A stretch of DNA of 64,000 nt from Gnetum montanum (GCA_015680685.1 MNCI01014439.1:98423-162422), one strand, 5' to 3'. Numbered from the stretch's first letter, positions 1 to 10,072 are shown. Made by a program: numbers and translations. Notes: generated by a model not told the origin, from the letters alone.

Positions 1-32
1 GGGGCTTTGGCTCCCTGCCAATAGGTTCCCTA

Positions 33-235
33 TTAAACACTAAACAAAGGGCTTGTTCCTCCAAAGAACACAACACGTCATCACGTGGATTTGGTTGCGC
101 CAACAAGCCCTCTTAAACACTAAACAAAGGCCTTGTTCCTCCAAAGAACACAACACATCATCACGTGGATTTGGTTGCGCCAACAAGTCCTCTTAAACAC
201 TAAACAAAGACCTTGTTCTTCCAAAGGACACACCT
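33..235. repeat. 80-bp tandem repeat, 2.5 units
   Basis: Units start at 33, 113 and 193 with TTAAACACTAAACAAAG, an exact 80-bp spacing. Units 1 and 2 are almost identical; unit 3 diverges after about 35 bases. The array lies in the internal 3' region of the F1 element and is not coding. Confidence 0.9.
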
Positions 236-525
236 CTCATGTCTTGATGCCAAGTCTGCCAAACAATGGCTATTGACAAGGATCAGCATGAACCGTATAC
301 ACACCAGAACATCCCCTTTGTTGTGCATAATCCTTGAATCCGTTCCCAATCCCCACAATTTCCATTTGCCCATCTATCTACAAACTTCATTTTTTCCAAT
401 CCCATGTGCTACTGAACACGATGCGATGACATATGGCCAAGTGTTGAAGGACAATGCTACTAAGTTTCTTGTGGTGTTTTGTACTTCTTTGTCGACACCT
501 CTCAGGTCGATTCCTCCAAGTGTTA

Positions 526-540
526 ACAAAGAGGGACCAA
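526..540 (+). other. Polypurine tract of the F1 element
   Basis: The tract ACAAAGAGGGACCAA lies directly before the LTR start TGAAACACC at 541. The same block occurs inverted at 21509 and 57672. This is the plus-strand primer position expected for an LTR retrotransposon. Confidence 0.7.
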
Positions 541-763
541 TGAAACACCATAAAATTTTGAGCTTATTACCTCTCCAACAAGAGTCAAGCTAAGTCATGA
601 TATCCCCCATGCATGACCGAAGCTTGACGGCCCCACAGACAGCTTCAGGCAGAGTCGAACTCAACGAAAAATGGTTCTCTAGAACTCGCCGGCGACCACG
701 CCAACATCTGGAATCAAACGTGGCAACTTCGGAGTTCAAGATACTTGGTTTTCACTAAGTATG

Positions 764-868
764 CAGCGTACACGCCCAGCGTATACGCCCAGCATACATG
801 CCCAGCATACACGTCCAGCGTATACGCCTAGCATACATGTCCAGCGTGCACGCCCAATATGTACACCT
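764..868. repeat. 13-bp minisatellite with a 10-bp palindrome, in U3
   Basis: About eight tandem 13-bp units of the form CCAGCGTATACGC. The core GCGTATACGC is a perfect palindrome. Further clusters lie at about 1060-1160 and 1295-1370 in the same LTR. They are upstream of the TATA box, so an enhancer role is possible but not shown. Confidence 0.8.
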
Positions 869-1494
869 CACATGTATGTCCACCACCAACATATACGCCC
901 AACATGGAATTCCAAAGATGGTATGGAAACGGCACTTCAGAGCAAAGCATCAACTCACAGGCACAATGCAATTGGTAGGCAACATCACAGGGGCTAGAAA
1001 ATTGAATTTTCAGGCTTGACATCAGGCACTTCGATGTTCATACGCTGAACATGAACACCCTGCATGCCTAGCGTGTACGCCCAGTGTATACGAGCATCCT
1101 ATACGCCCAGCGTATAAGCCCAGTGTATACGCCCAGTATACAGTGTGTACGCCAAGTGTGTGGCACAATGTATACCAATCAAAGCCCTCCAGAACCATAT
1201 CAGATCAGAGCCAACCGAGTTAAACATCCAAATGCAACATTCTCATGACATTCTCATGACTTCTATTGTTTTAGTCAAGTCTGTATGCCAGGTTCATACA
1301 CCCAGCGTGTATACGCCAGCATCTAGCACTGTACGCTGGCTTACAGTGGTATACGCTGGCGTACAGCACGTTGTACATTTGTCAAAGTTCATTCTTTTGC
1401 ACTCGGTCAACGCGCCACATTTCACCCAACCTGAGAGTCCAGCACTCCACAACCAATCATTCCCTCTCAGACCTGAGTCTAACGTCAAAACCTG

Positions 1495-1504
1495 TATAAA
1501 AACC
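1495..1504 (+). promoter_or_regulatory. TATA box of the F1 LTR
   Basis: TATAAAAACC follows a block also present before the TATA box of the solo copy at 8949. This places the U3/R boundary at roughly 1525-1535. Confidence 0.6.
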
Positions 1505-2094
1505 CTAATTTTTGACCAGATCCAGGTTCAAAAAATTGGAAAGATCTTGGCAAAAATCGGGGGCAAACGAGACTAAGCAAATCCTGACTCCTACATCCTA
1601 TACGCTGTACTTCAACCCTGCACGCTGAACATACAACCTTCATGCTGTGCTTGCAGCTAAATTCAGCAAAACGTCATCCCACTACATCTACTGGAGCTTT
1701 CTATCCACCTTGTGTCGGATCCACAACTATGTTAAGACCGGTGCATTGTAACTTCTATTTTGCAATAATGTTGCCACATTCTTTGCTAAGATTCATTACC
1801 ATTTTTCGTTTGTTTCTTGTATGCTTATAGTTTACATTCCTGCACATTTACGCTCATTTTTACGTTAGTTACTCTATTTACATATAACCCAGCATACGGT
1901 ATATCGGTGTACGCTCAGGAAAATCCTTGTCTGATCTGCGTGCAGACCACTCAAGGTAGTTTGCCTTAGTTGATGCTAGCTTGCCCTCAAGAGAAGGTAG
2001 GGTCTTCTGTGCTTGCCCAGGGATCTCCTGGTTTCTGTTTCATTCCAGTCGAAGATCGATGATTTTGGACAGTACGATGGGGATGTGCCACAAA

Positions 2095-2430
2095 CCCAGT
2101 TTAAGGTCTTGGTAGACCATGTGCTCATTTAAGGTCCCAGCAGACCGCTATGCTGGTTTAAAGTCCCAGCAGACTGTATGTGCTGGTTTAAGGTCCCAGC
2201 AGACCATGTGTCCTAGTTTAACCTCATAGCAGACTATCTGTGCTAGTTTTACATCATAGCGGACATTTTTTCTAGTTTTACGTCATGGCGGATGATCTGT
2301 GCTAGTTTAACATCTAGCGGACGTTGGTGTAGCTATGTCAGTTTAATGTTGTAGCGGACGTTTGCTCACCTTTGCCAGCTTTATGTCGTAGCAGATGTTT
2401 TATGCTAGTTTTATGTCGTAGTGGATGATC
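2095..2430 (-). repeat. About 30-bp hairpin-unit array between integrase and 3' LTR (A)
   Basis: About eleven units begin near GTTTAAGG or GTTTTACG. Many carry a short stem around a six-base loop: GGTC-CCAGCA-GACC, AGTC-CCAGCA-GACT, CGTC-GTAGCG-GACG. The array follows the integrase C-terminus directly. The B counterpart is at 22880-23245. Non-coding. Confidence 0.75.
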
Positions 2431-2449
2431 ACTTGTCTACTCTATGTGC

Positions 2450-3157
2450 TTAGATGCAGTACAACTTGAGGTATTAGTGATTCACCAAGTTGGCGAACTC
2501 GTTGCCGTCCATGTCCACTAGCTTGAATGCTCCATTCCCAAAGGCTTTGGTGACCACGTATGGGCCTTCCCAATTGGCTGAGAATTTTCTCACATGCTCA
2601 CAGAAGAGCTTGAGAATGAGGTCTCCCTTCTATATTGGTCGTTGATGTGGGTCTGCATGGTATTTTTGCTATTTCTTGCTCTGGTGGTGCTTTATGTGAC
2701 TCAAGGTTTGCGTATGCTCTTCCTCTATTGAGTCAAGGTCGATAATCCTTGACTCATTATTCTGGGCTTCGTTCACAACATCATATAGGATCATCTGGAG
2801 TGATGGTACCTACAACTCAGGAGGAAACACAGCTTTAGATCCATAAATAAGACTGTAAGGAGTCTTACTCATCGCGGTCTTGCATGTCATCCTGTAGGCC
2901 CATAAGACATAGAGGATTTTCTCATGCCACTACCTCTTGCTATTGCTAAGCATCCTTTTCAGCAAGTTGATGATGGACTTATTTGTAGCCTCCACTTGAG
3001 GAGAATGATTTCCTAATGCCCAGATTCCTATAGAAGGTTTGGGTTTCTGTACTACTGAATTGTGGTCCATTATCATTTACAATAGTCATTAGAAGCCCAA
3101 ACCTTGTCACAATGTTATCCAAGATGAAGTGGAAAACCTACTAAGATGTCATCTTAC
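2450..3157 (-). pseudogene. Integrase, C-terminal half (element A)
   Basis: The minus strand encodes the end of the Tat pol polyprotein. Frames near 2860-2900 give the conserved AYRMTCRT.MSKTPYSL segment of the integrase core. The C-terminal part at 2493-2580 reads NWEGPYVVTKAFGNGAFK followed by L.DMDGNEF. Several stops and frameshifts interrupt it. Its N-terminal half resumes at 6034 beyond the inserted solo LTR. The break lies just after ILDNIV..F, before the second catalytic region. Not functional. Confidence 0.75.
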
Positions 3158-4356
3158 TGTTGGCGACCGTTTGGGACGCGACCGCCAACGAGTCTCCTTG
3201 AACAAGATTTAGATGCCTGCTAGTCTTTGGCAATACCAAGGCCCAGATACCTCCAGATAAACTCAATAGTTAATGTGAGTATGTGTGTGTGCTGTTGCGG
3301 CGTGAAGTTGTGAGAAATATAACAATTGCGTTGCATGTAAACTACAAATGACTTACTTTAAAGAGATTCAGCCAACTTTGCCAAGTACTGTGAGTTGTTG
3401 AAAATTTCCTATTTTTTTTAATTGCCTAGTCTACGTGGTCCTTATAATATCTACTTGTAACAAATAAAAATTTGCAAAAACATTTGAGCACAACTCCGCA
3501 ATCTACTCCTAATTTTCCCTAGAGAAAGAGATAGTTCCACAAGAAAACTAGAAATAGAGCAAGATTCGATGGAAATAAGCAGAAAAGAAAGAAAGTAGAT
3601 TTGTGTAGACCTCAAATATTTAAACAAGGTAAAATGATACGAGTAAACACTTTGCAATAAAGCTATCCCAAATTCAATATCTACGAATTGTTCAAACTTC
3701 CAAGGCTCAAACAAGCAATATCTTCAAGACAATCCTATTATGCTGCCAAAAATTGCTGCGTAAACTACCACGTACGAGACTCCATTTTGACTAGATAATA
3801 GATGTCAATGATTGCATCCAAACATAACCTTTAAAAGACTTGACAATTTCTGATTGAAATACCATGGGAATTCACTTTAAAGATAAAAAGAAGCTATTCT
3901 AGTCCCATCAAAATACCAAAGTTTCTCTGAACCCTCTCGACTACTAGATTGTTCAACGGCGTGACTACAAATAGAGGCTCTCTTACAACAATCCCAATAG
4001 CAGTTCCCACACGTTGCACAATAATGAAATTTACTACTAAAATGCTCTTAAGGCTTTTAAACACAAGTGCTTCGATGGAAAAATTTTAATAGAAATTTCT
4101 ATTGGGCAACAAGAACAGTAAGAGCAATCTAAAAATCCCAAAATTACTTGCCAAGGATGATACTATTTAAACCACTAGCTAAACAATTTAAACAAAACAA
4201 AAGATGAAATACATAACTCACAGGACCATGACAAAGAGGCTGAAATCTTTACTCTAGCAAGCCATCTTGCAAGCAATCTTCTTTGATTTCAAGTGATGAT
4301 GTATTAGACCCAATGTGATGATCCTCCTTCCCCTCTCCTCCTTGACCCTTGAAGCC

Positions 4357-4364
4357 TTTTTATA
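4357..4364 (-). promoter_or_regulatory. TATA box of the 2.9-kb solo LTR
   Basis: On the minus strand the sequence reads CCCTATAAAAAGGCTTC, a strong plant TATA context about 1.7 kb from the LTR 5' edge. Confidence 0.5.
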
Positions 4365-5018
4365 GGGTTCCAAGGTAGGTAGGGAAGTTACATATTCAAA
4401 AATATCTCACCTAACTTCTCTCCTAAGTAACTTGGCCAACCAATAGGAGATTACATGCTAAAATATCCTAGCTAACTTTTCTCCCAAGTAAGGAGGTTAC
4501 AACTTACTCATTTAATTATGGTTAGGAGGTTACTCATAAAGTTAGGAGGAATTAATATTTGTACATATTATGAATATTGCGTTTGTAAGTAATTTGTCTA
4601 AAATCCCTAATCTAATTTAATTTAATTTAAATTTTAAATTTTAAATTCTAAGTGTCACTAAGCTCTAAGATTTTATCATAAAAATATAATATAATCTCCA
4701 CCTCATTGGTTGTAGCGGTAGTTGATTTTATTTTTGCATCCCCGATAATTGTAATTAAAATTCGGAATGACCCGAAATATGAGCCCGAAGGCAAAGCCAC
4801 CGATCCTGCAACTGATCCAAAATATCTTTTCTGGCCAAAAATCATTACCAGCAACTGCCTTCACAGGAGAAGATAGCCACCGTGTCAGCAAACGTTGCCG
4901 TGTATTACGTACGGATCTATAACTGTTGTAACCTCTGCTTCTTGAAAATGCCTACAAGTTTTGATGAAGATATGATTTGGAAATTTTAGGCTCTGTAATT
5001 TTGGTCATCGTCTTCCAA

Positions 5019-5405
5019 TCACAACCGCACTTGCCCTGTTGCGCTCATCTTCAGCCAAGGGTTTTTCTGGCATGGTTCTGCGCAGGCTTGCGGCCAGGGT
5101 TTCATGCCTTGCTTCACCACCGTCGTCGCCATCGCAGTCGTCGTCACAGTCGTGTCGTGTTGGCACCGTTGCAAACTTAACCCTACCGAAAGCCCTAATG
5201 ATGGAAAATAGATCCACGAATTCTTCCAAGGACGCCCAAAACTCCCATCAAATGCTGAATTTGCATCGGCAACGAAAGAGCCCTCATCAATTCTGCAATT
5301 ATTCTTGCCTAATTTCCCCAATTCTATTGCTGAACCCACCAAATCATTAGTGGAATCCGCGAATAGGGCTACGTTGAGAAAAATTCTGGAAGGTAAAATG
5401 GGCAT
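5019..5405 (-). other. GC-rich, coding-like island inside the solo LTR
   Basis: A 128-codon minus frame (MPILPSRIF start) and an overlapping Ser/Arg-rich plus frame (MRSSSAKGFSG, 5039-5350) share a GC- and CpG-rich stretch with CGTCGT runs, in contrast to the AT-rich surroundings. No family is recognised. It could be a captured exon fragment or simply GC-rich U3. Its high-coordinate end lies within the duplicated stretch that ends at the N. Confidence 0.25.
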
Positions 5406-5566
5406 TTAGCCATCCGGAGCACNGCCCTCATCAATTCTGCAATTATTCTTGCCTAATTTCTCCAATTCTATTGCTGAACCCATCAAATCATTAGTGGAAT
5501 CCGCGAATAGGGCTACGTTGAGAAAAATTCTGGAAGGTAAAATGGGCATTTAGCCATCCGGAGCAC
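5280..5566. repeat. 143-bp direct duplication around a single N: likely assembly join
   Basis: Positions 5280-5422 and 5424-5566 are the same 143-bp sequence (GCCCTCATCAATTCTG to CATCCGGAGCAC), with two C/T differences near 5317 and 5338, separated only by the N at 5423. A duplication ending exactly on both sides of one ambiguous base is typical of overlapping contig ends joined without merging. Confidence 0.85.
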
Positions 5567-6033
5567 ATTCAGATGACGATGTTACAGGTATAATTTTTTT
5601 GTTGTGTATGCCTTCCACAGATCCATGCCCAGGAATCCCATGGTTTGCTATATTGCTAACAGCTGCGTGAGTGAGGGTTTTGGGCATTTTGCAAAATCAC
5701 GAGCCTGCAAAAGAGCGTAACACTAAAACATTTGTATTTTTGGAATATTTTTTGCACCGGTAGAGGATGTTTGCTAATGTCTCTGGAATATCCCAACACC
5801 AGTTTCTTTGCCCCAAAATTACACCCATAACAATCTTGTCATCTCATTCAAACTTTGATTTACACCACAAAGTCTTAACAACCGGGCAATTAAACTTTGA
5901 TATGCCAATAATAACTTATATAACTTTGATAACTTTTGTAAGTTATTGAAAATTTACCAAAAATAAAACCCATGAGTTTTATTTTTCAAATCAGGAGTCT
6001 TACTGTTCCATAAAATGGCCAAATATGCCAACA

Positions 6034-6640
6034 CTTACTTAGGGCGATAGCTTCCACCCACTTAGTAAAGTACTCAGTGACGGTAATAATGAAGCTATGC
6101 CCTATGGAGGACTTCGATATGATAGGTCCTATGAGGTTTAGTCCCCATTGTTGGAAAGGCCACGTGATCTGCATTGGGTGCAGCTCTGTAGGTGAAACAT
6201 GTATGAGATTTACGTATCTCTGGTATGTGTCACATGTCTTGACCTTTGATAGGCAATCATGCTCCATATGGAGTCATTAGTATCCTAGGCATCTGATTTT
6301 CATAGCCATAGACCTAGGTGCTATGTGTCTGTCACATAGTCTCTCATGTACTTCATTAATCACCTTCTGCGCTTGCTCCTCATCCACGCATGCCAGAAAT
6401 ATCCCGTCATAGGAACACTTGCACAGGGTGTCATTTCCCATGAGCATATATTACCAGGCACACCTGCAGATCACATCTCTCTAAGTAGATGTCATTCTTC
6501 TTGGGGGTTCATCGTGTTGTAAGTAGGCTTTAAAGTTAGCATACCACTCCTAGGTATCTACAGCACTGATAGAGGCCGCGTTCCCCACCTAAGTGATAGG
6601 CTTAGTACATACGACAATCAAAGTTGGCAGACTTGAAAAT
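6034..6640 (-). pseudogene. Integrase, N-terminal half (element A)
   Basis: Minus frames show the zinc-binding region with CDTYQRY, in which the second Cys of C-x2-C is Tyr (B keeps CNTCQRY). Next come the linker TELHPMQITWPFQQWGL and the start of the catalytic core, NLIGPI, where B has DLIGPI, so the first catalytic Asp is lost here. The zinc-region histidines lie within the block INEVHERLC.RHIAPR near 6330. Stops are present. It continues at 3157 once the solo LTR is removed. Confidence 0.75.
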
Positions 6641-6656
6641 GAGTGTGGTGAAATAT

Positions 6657-7610
6657 TTAGTGCAGGGTGGCTAAGGCATCTACTATGGTGTTCTTATTAC
6701 GTGGCACATGTTTCACATCTGGAGTTGCAAACTGTTTGAGTAGGATTTTTGCTAGGCTACAATGGGGTTGCAAATGAATAGCTTTGCAGGCATAGAACTT
6801 GGTGATTTGATTCACAACTAGTTGTGAATCATCGCGAATCACTAGGTGTTTTATGTATAGTGTTTGGGTAGCTGAGAGGCCTCTAAGTAGCCCCTCGTAC
6901 TCTACCACGTTGTTGGTGCAGGGGAAAGAAAAATGATAAGCAAACGGCTGCATTTCCCTAGAGGGAAACATAATAACGGTAGCTACACTACCTCCTTGGG
7001 TGATCAAGGTGCCATCAAAGTAAAAAGTAGCTTCCAAGTGTGATGGGACAGCGTTGATAGTGCTAACATGCTCGTCTGGGAATTCGGGATCTATGGTTGC
7101 CTAGTGGTCGAAGGGTGAGGTCGTAAGTTGCGTCGATATGGCTTGACCCTTCATTGACAATTGGCTCACATAATGCAAATAAAACTCTACAGTTACTGCT
7201 TTCCATCAGGCTATCCTGCTACTTTCATATAGGTTTTTAGTGATAGCCCATAGTATGTTGTTTTTGCAAATAATATTAATTGTACTACGGAATAGGTAAT
7301 GCCTCCACTTCTTTAATGCAAATGCTAAGGTAAGGTAATTCCTCTCGACCTTGTTGAATTTTGCATCATGCATTATTAATGCATGACTCAAATAATACAT
7401 TGGTATCTCAGATCCATCGTCTCATTTCTGACATAATAGTGCTGCGATACATGTGTTGGAGGTGGTAAGGTAGATGAAGAAAGGCCTATCCCTTTGTGGC
7501 GGATGCATAGTTGGGAGGTGCAGAAGCTCTTTTTTCAATTCATCGAAGGCTTTTTGACATTGAGTCATCCATTCAAAGTTAACCCATTTCTTTAGAAGAT
7601 ATTGCATGCG
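6657..7610 (-). pseudogene. RNase H plus archaeal-type RNase H (element A)
   Basis: Two RNase H modules lie in tandem, the hallmark of Tat-lineage elements. The first (about 7200-7607) has FFIYLTTSNTCIAALLCQK and NYLTLAFALKKWRHYLF and lacks a clear catalytic Asp. The second (6657-7037) keeps FYFDGT, NNVVEYEGL, DDSQLVVNQ and VDALATL, that is the D, E, D, D set. Stops separate the blocks. The second module's 126-codon frame is open. Confidence 0.8.
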
Positions 7611-7619
7611 GTGTAACTT

Positions 7620-8361
7620 GTTAGTTAACTTTGCTATGAACCTTTAGATGAATTGTATCCTACCTTGCAAACCACACAATTCCTTAAGATTTGTAGGAGG
7701 TTCTAGGTTGACGATGGCCTGAAATTTGTCAGGGTTCACCTGTATTCTAGCCTCTGATACTACAAACCCTAACATGCATCCAATTTTCACCCCGAAGACA
7801 CACTTCTTAGGATTAAGGTCTAGATCATGAATTTCACATCACTTGAGGACTACCCCTAGATCACGTGGGTGATCAACGGCCTCTTTGAACTTGACCGCTA
7901 TATCATCCATGTAGTCGTTTAGTGTTTCTAAGTTGTAGTCACTGAAGATGTAGGTCATGGCTCATTGGTAGGTTGCTCCAACGTTCTTAAGCCCAAAAGG
8001 CATCATGGTGTAACAAAAGGTACCCCATGGGGTCATGAAGGTTGTTGTTAGCTGATGCTCTAGGTTGATGCAAATTTGGTTGTAGCTGAAGAAACCATGC
8101 ATGAAGGATAGCAGAGTATGACCAGCCATATTTTTGATGAGTTGATTGATGCTTGGAAGTAGAAAATCATCTTTGATCATTGCCTTGTTCAGATCTTGGA
8201 ACTCTATACAGATTTGTATTCCTCCCTTTTTCTTAGAAACCACAACGATGTTGGAAACCCATTTCAATTAATCAACTACGTAGATAAAACCAACTTGGTA
8301 TAGCTTATTGATTTCATCCCTTATGGCTAGTGCAATTTCTGGTTTAATCTTACAAGCTTTC
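7620..8361 (-). pseudogene. Reverse transcriptase, central and C-terminal part (element A)
   Basis: The RT core includes WVSNIVVVSKKKGGI, CIEFQDLNKA (usually CIDFR.LNK), FCYTMMPFGLKN.GATYQ and the catalytic NDYMDDIAVK near 7900-7930. Downstream are LNPKKC and the thumb and connection segments. The N-terminal part lies at 9615-10072, beyond the F1 solo LTR. It carries stops and frameshifts. Confidence 0.85.
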
Positions 8362-8507
8362 TGAAACACCACAAAATTTTGAGCTTAGTACTTTTCCAAC
8401 AAGAAGCAGGTCCCTGGGACCCACAGACAACCACGGCTACATCTGGTGTCACACATGGCAACTTCGGAGATCAAGATAATTTTCACCATGTATGCAGTGT
8501 CAGCGTA

Positions 8508-8850
8508 TACGCCCAGCATATATGATCAAGTTCACATCCACAATGTATATGCCCGACGTATATGCCAGACATACCATAGTGTATACGCCCAGCATATACA
8601 CCAGACATTCCCGGCATGTACACCCAGCGTATACACCTAGCGTACACGCCTCACATGTACGCCCAGCAGGTTCAACCGATGCATATACTTGGCATGTAAT
8701 CCCTGAAGACAGCATGGAAACAGCACTGTAGAACAAGACTTGGTACAAGCCAGCATCCACAACGTATACGCCTAGCTTCCACAGCGTATACGCCTAGCAT
8801 CCACAGCGTATACGCCCAGCACATCTAGCGTATACGTCTAGCGTATATGC
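8508..8850. repeat. GTATAC palindrome clusters in the F1 solo LTR
   Basis: Two clusters (about 8508-8660 and 8760-8850) of degenerate 13-bp units around GCGTATACGCC, matching the U3 minisatellite at 764-868. The 8760-8800 stretch is a near-identical 26-bp repeat of CCACAGCGTATACGCCTAGC. Confidence 0.75.
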
Positions 8851-8933
8851 TCGACAAATGTAACATATTGTACACTTGTAAATTTTATGCTTTTGCACCC
8901 TATTAACGCACCACATGTCCCCCAACCCGAGTT

Positions 8934-8956
8934 TGACGTCAAAACCTGTATAAAAG
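8934..8956 (+). promoter_or_regulatory. TGACGTCA element and TATA box of the F1 solo LTR
   Basis: A perfect palindromic TGACGTCA (8934-8941), a known bZIP-type target, lies 7 bp upstream of TATAAAAG (8949-8956). The LTR at 541 has the eroded form TAACGTCA before its TATA box. Confidence 0.5.
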
Positions 8957-9614
8957 CCCGAATTTTTACGAGAACCAGACCTTTTTGGAAAAATTCTGGA
9001 GAAAACCAAAGAGCAGAGACATTGAGAACCAGAGCAGAAAACCATTTACACTGGACAACCCTGTACGCTGAGCATACAGCCTCTACGCTCTGCCTACAGT
9101 GCGAACTAGCCCACAGCCATCCCTACATCCATCGGGGCTTTTCGTCTGCCTTGTGTCAATCCACAACTGCGTTAGATCGGTGCATCGTACTCTCACTCTG
9201 TAATGCCATTGTTACATTTTATTCTCAAAATTGTTTCCAGTTCACACTAATTACCACACGTATTCTGTTTACGCTTTCTTTACGTTTACGCTCTGTTTAC
9301 ACTGTTTTCGTCCCATTTACATCCTGTTTATGCTATTTTCGCCCTGTTCATGTTGTTTATGCCCTATTTACGCTAGTTACGCTGTTTATGCCCCATTTTA
9401 TGCTTGTTGCGCCGTTTACGTATAACCCATCATATCGCACTTCGATGTACGTTTGGGGAAATCCTTGTCTGATCCACGTGCGGACCACCCAAGGTACTCT
9501 ACCTTCATCCATTCCAGCTTGTCCTCAAGTGAAGGTAGGGTCTTCTGTGCGTGTCCTGTGATCTCATGGTCTCTGTTTCCTTCCAGCCGAAGACCGACGA
9601 TTTTGGACGGTACA

Positions 9615-10072
9615 CTTTCTACTTGACTGCCTTCATGCACGGGTCTAGGATGATGTTGTGTTGTATCGGTCTCAGATCTAAACCTAGCATGTCATTGTAT
9701 GACCATGCGAAGAATTTGATGTTCTCTTATAGGATTTTGCCCATACCTTCAGGTGTCTGCGCATCTAAGAGGGAACTAAGTTTCAACGTTTTTACTTCCC
9801 CCTTGGATGTGGTCATAGGCATCTTGATGAGAGGGTCCTCAGTTACATTCTTGGCCTATAGATCTAGGGTTCGGACCAGATGCTCAGGCCAGTCTAGGGA
9901 TGTTTCTAAGGATGTCATGGTGCTATATGTGATTGATTCCCAGTCGATTAGATCTGGGTTCAATTATCTTGCAAGCTTGCCATGTGGACCAGCTAAAGCT
10001 AACGGCATGGAGAGATCGCGATGGATTTCCAAATTTTTTTTCAACCAGTTTAAAGTCATGGATGATTGCTAA
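9615..10072 (-). pseudogene. Start of the RT-integrase polyprotein (element A)
   Basis: The minus frame opens near 10062 with MTLNWLKK, then LSMPLALAGPHGK and DWPEHLVRTLDL, matching B (MNLNWLSKK near 26732) and C (LSLNGPHGDVK near 62200). The start is conserved in three elements and always borders a hairpin array, so it looks like a real start or module edge and not a deletion point. It leads into RT via NIKFFAWSYND. Stops are present. Confidence 0.65.

Larger units (their letters stand above)
1..2076 (+). mobile_element. 3' end of a plus-strand Ty3/gypsy element (family F1), cut by the window edge
   Basis: The last 540 bases of an internal region lead into a polypurine tract and then a 1.5-kb LTR. 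The PPT/LTR junction (ACAAAGAGGGACCAA then TGAAACACC) matches the junctions of the minus-strand elements at 21508 and 57671, so this is a related element in the opposite orientation. Its LTR ends at 2076, next to sequence that aligns with element B near 22864, so it inserted into the 3' part of element A. Positions 240-520 hold no recognisable domain; the 126-codon frame at 213-593 looks accidental. The 5' LTR lies outside the window, so its target duplication cannot be checked. Confidence 0.7.
541..2076 (+). mobile_element. F1 3' LTR (about 1.54 kb)
   Basis: It starts TGAAACACC and ends GGACAGTACG, where the solo copy at 8362-9614 ends GGACGGTACA, so the terminal A appears mutated. Shared landmarks in order: GTATAC-rich minisatellite, TATA box with the block CCTGTATAAAA, a conserved tail with CTTCTGTGC and TTTTGGAC. 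It is about 280 bp longer than the solo copy, mainly in the minisatellite part. Confidence 0.8.
3158..6033 (-). mobile_element. Solo LTR, 2.9 kb, inserted in the integrase of A
   Basis: It starts TGTTGGCG and ends TGCCAACA, flanked by a perfect 5-bp duplication CTTAC (3153-3157 and 6034-6038). Element B has the empty site near 23963. No protein domain is recognised. A minus-strand TATA box at 4357-4364 fits one long LTR in minus orientation, about 1.7 kb of U3 and 1.2 kb of R-U5. The plus-strand start TGGCGACCGTTTGGGAC resembles a tRNA-Arg primer site, but it lies inside the element terminus, so I treat that as coincidence. A short non-autonomous element cannot be excluded. Confidence 0.75.
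8362..9614 (+). mobile_element. F1 solo LTR (1253 bp) inserted in the RT of A
   Basis: It begins TGAAACACCACAAAATTTTG and ends GGACGGTACA, with a perfect 5-bp target duplication CTTTC (8357-8361 and 9615-9619). Element B at about 26290-26300 has the uninterrupted site. It has the same order of landmarks as the LTR at 541-2076. The single LTR without internal sequence implies LTR-LTR recombination after insertion. Confidence 0.9.

Noticed and set aside
1145-1576. 143-codon plus frame in the F1 LTR as a protein gene
   Set aside because: It overlaps U3, the TATA box and the minisatellite; no domain, and not kept in the solo copy.
2077-2081. GATGG next to the F1 LTR end and GATGG at 38482 as a shared target duplication
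   Set aside because: The two ends belong to different families in opposite orientations; a 5-bp match is expected by chance.
3159-3178. TTGGCGACCGTTTGGGACG looks like a tRNA-Arg primer-binding site
   Set aside because: It lies at the very edge of the insertion next to the CTTAC target duplication, with no LTR end before it, so it cannot serve as a primer site in this orientation.
8887-9561. 224-codon plus frame in the F1 solo LTR
   Set aside because: Low-complexity repeats of TTTACG/TTTATG give Phe/Tyr/Leu-rich sequence; the other F1 LTR does not preserve it.
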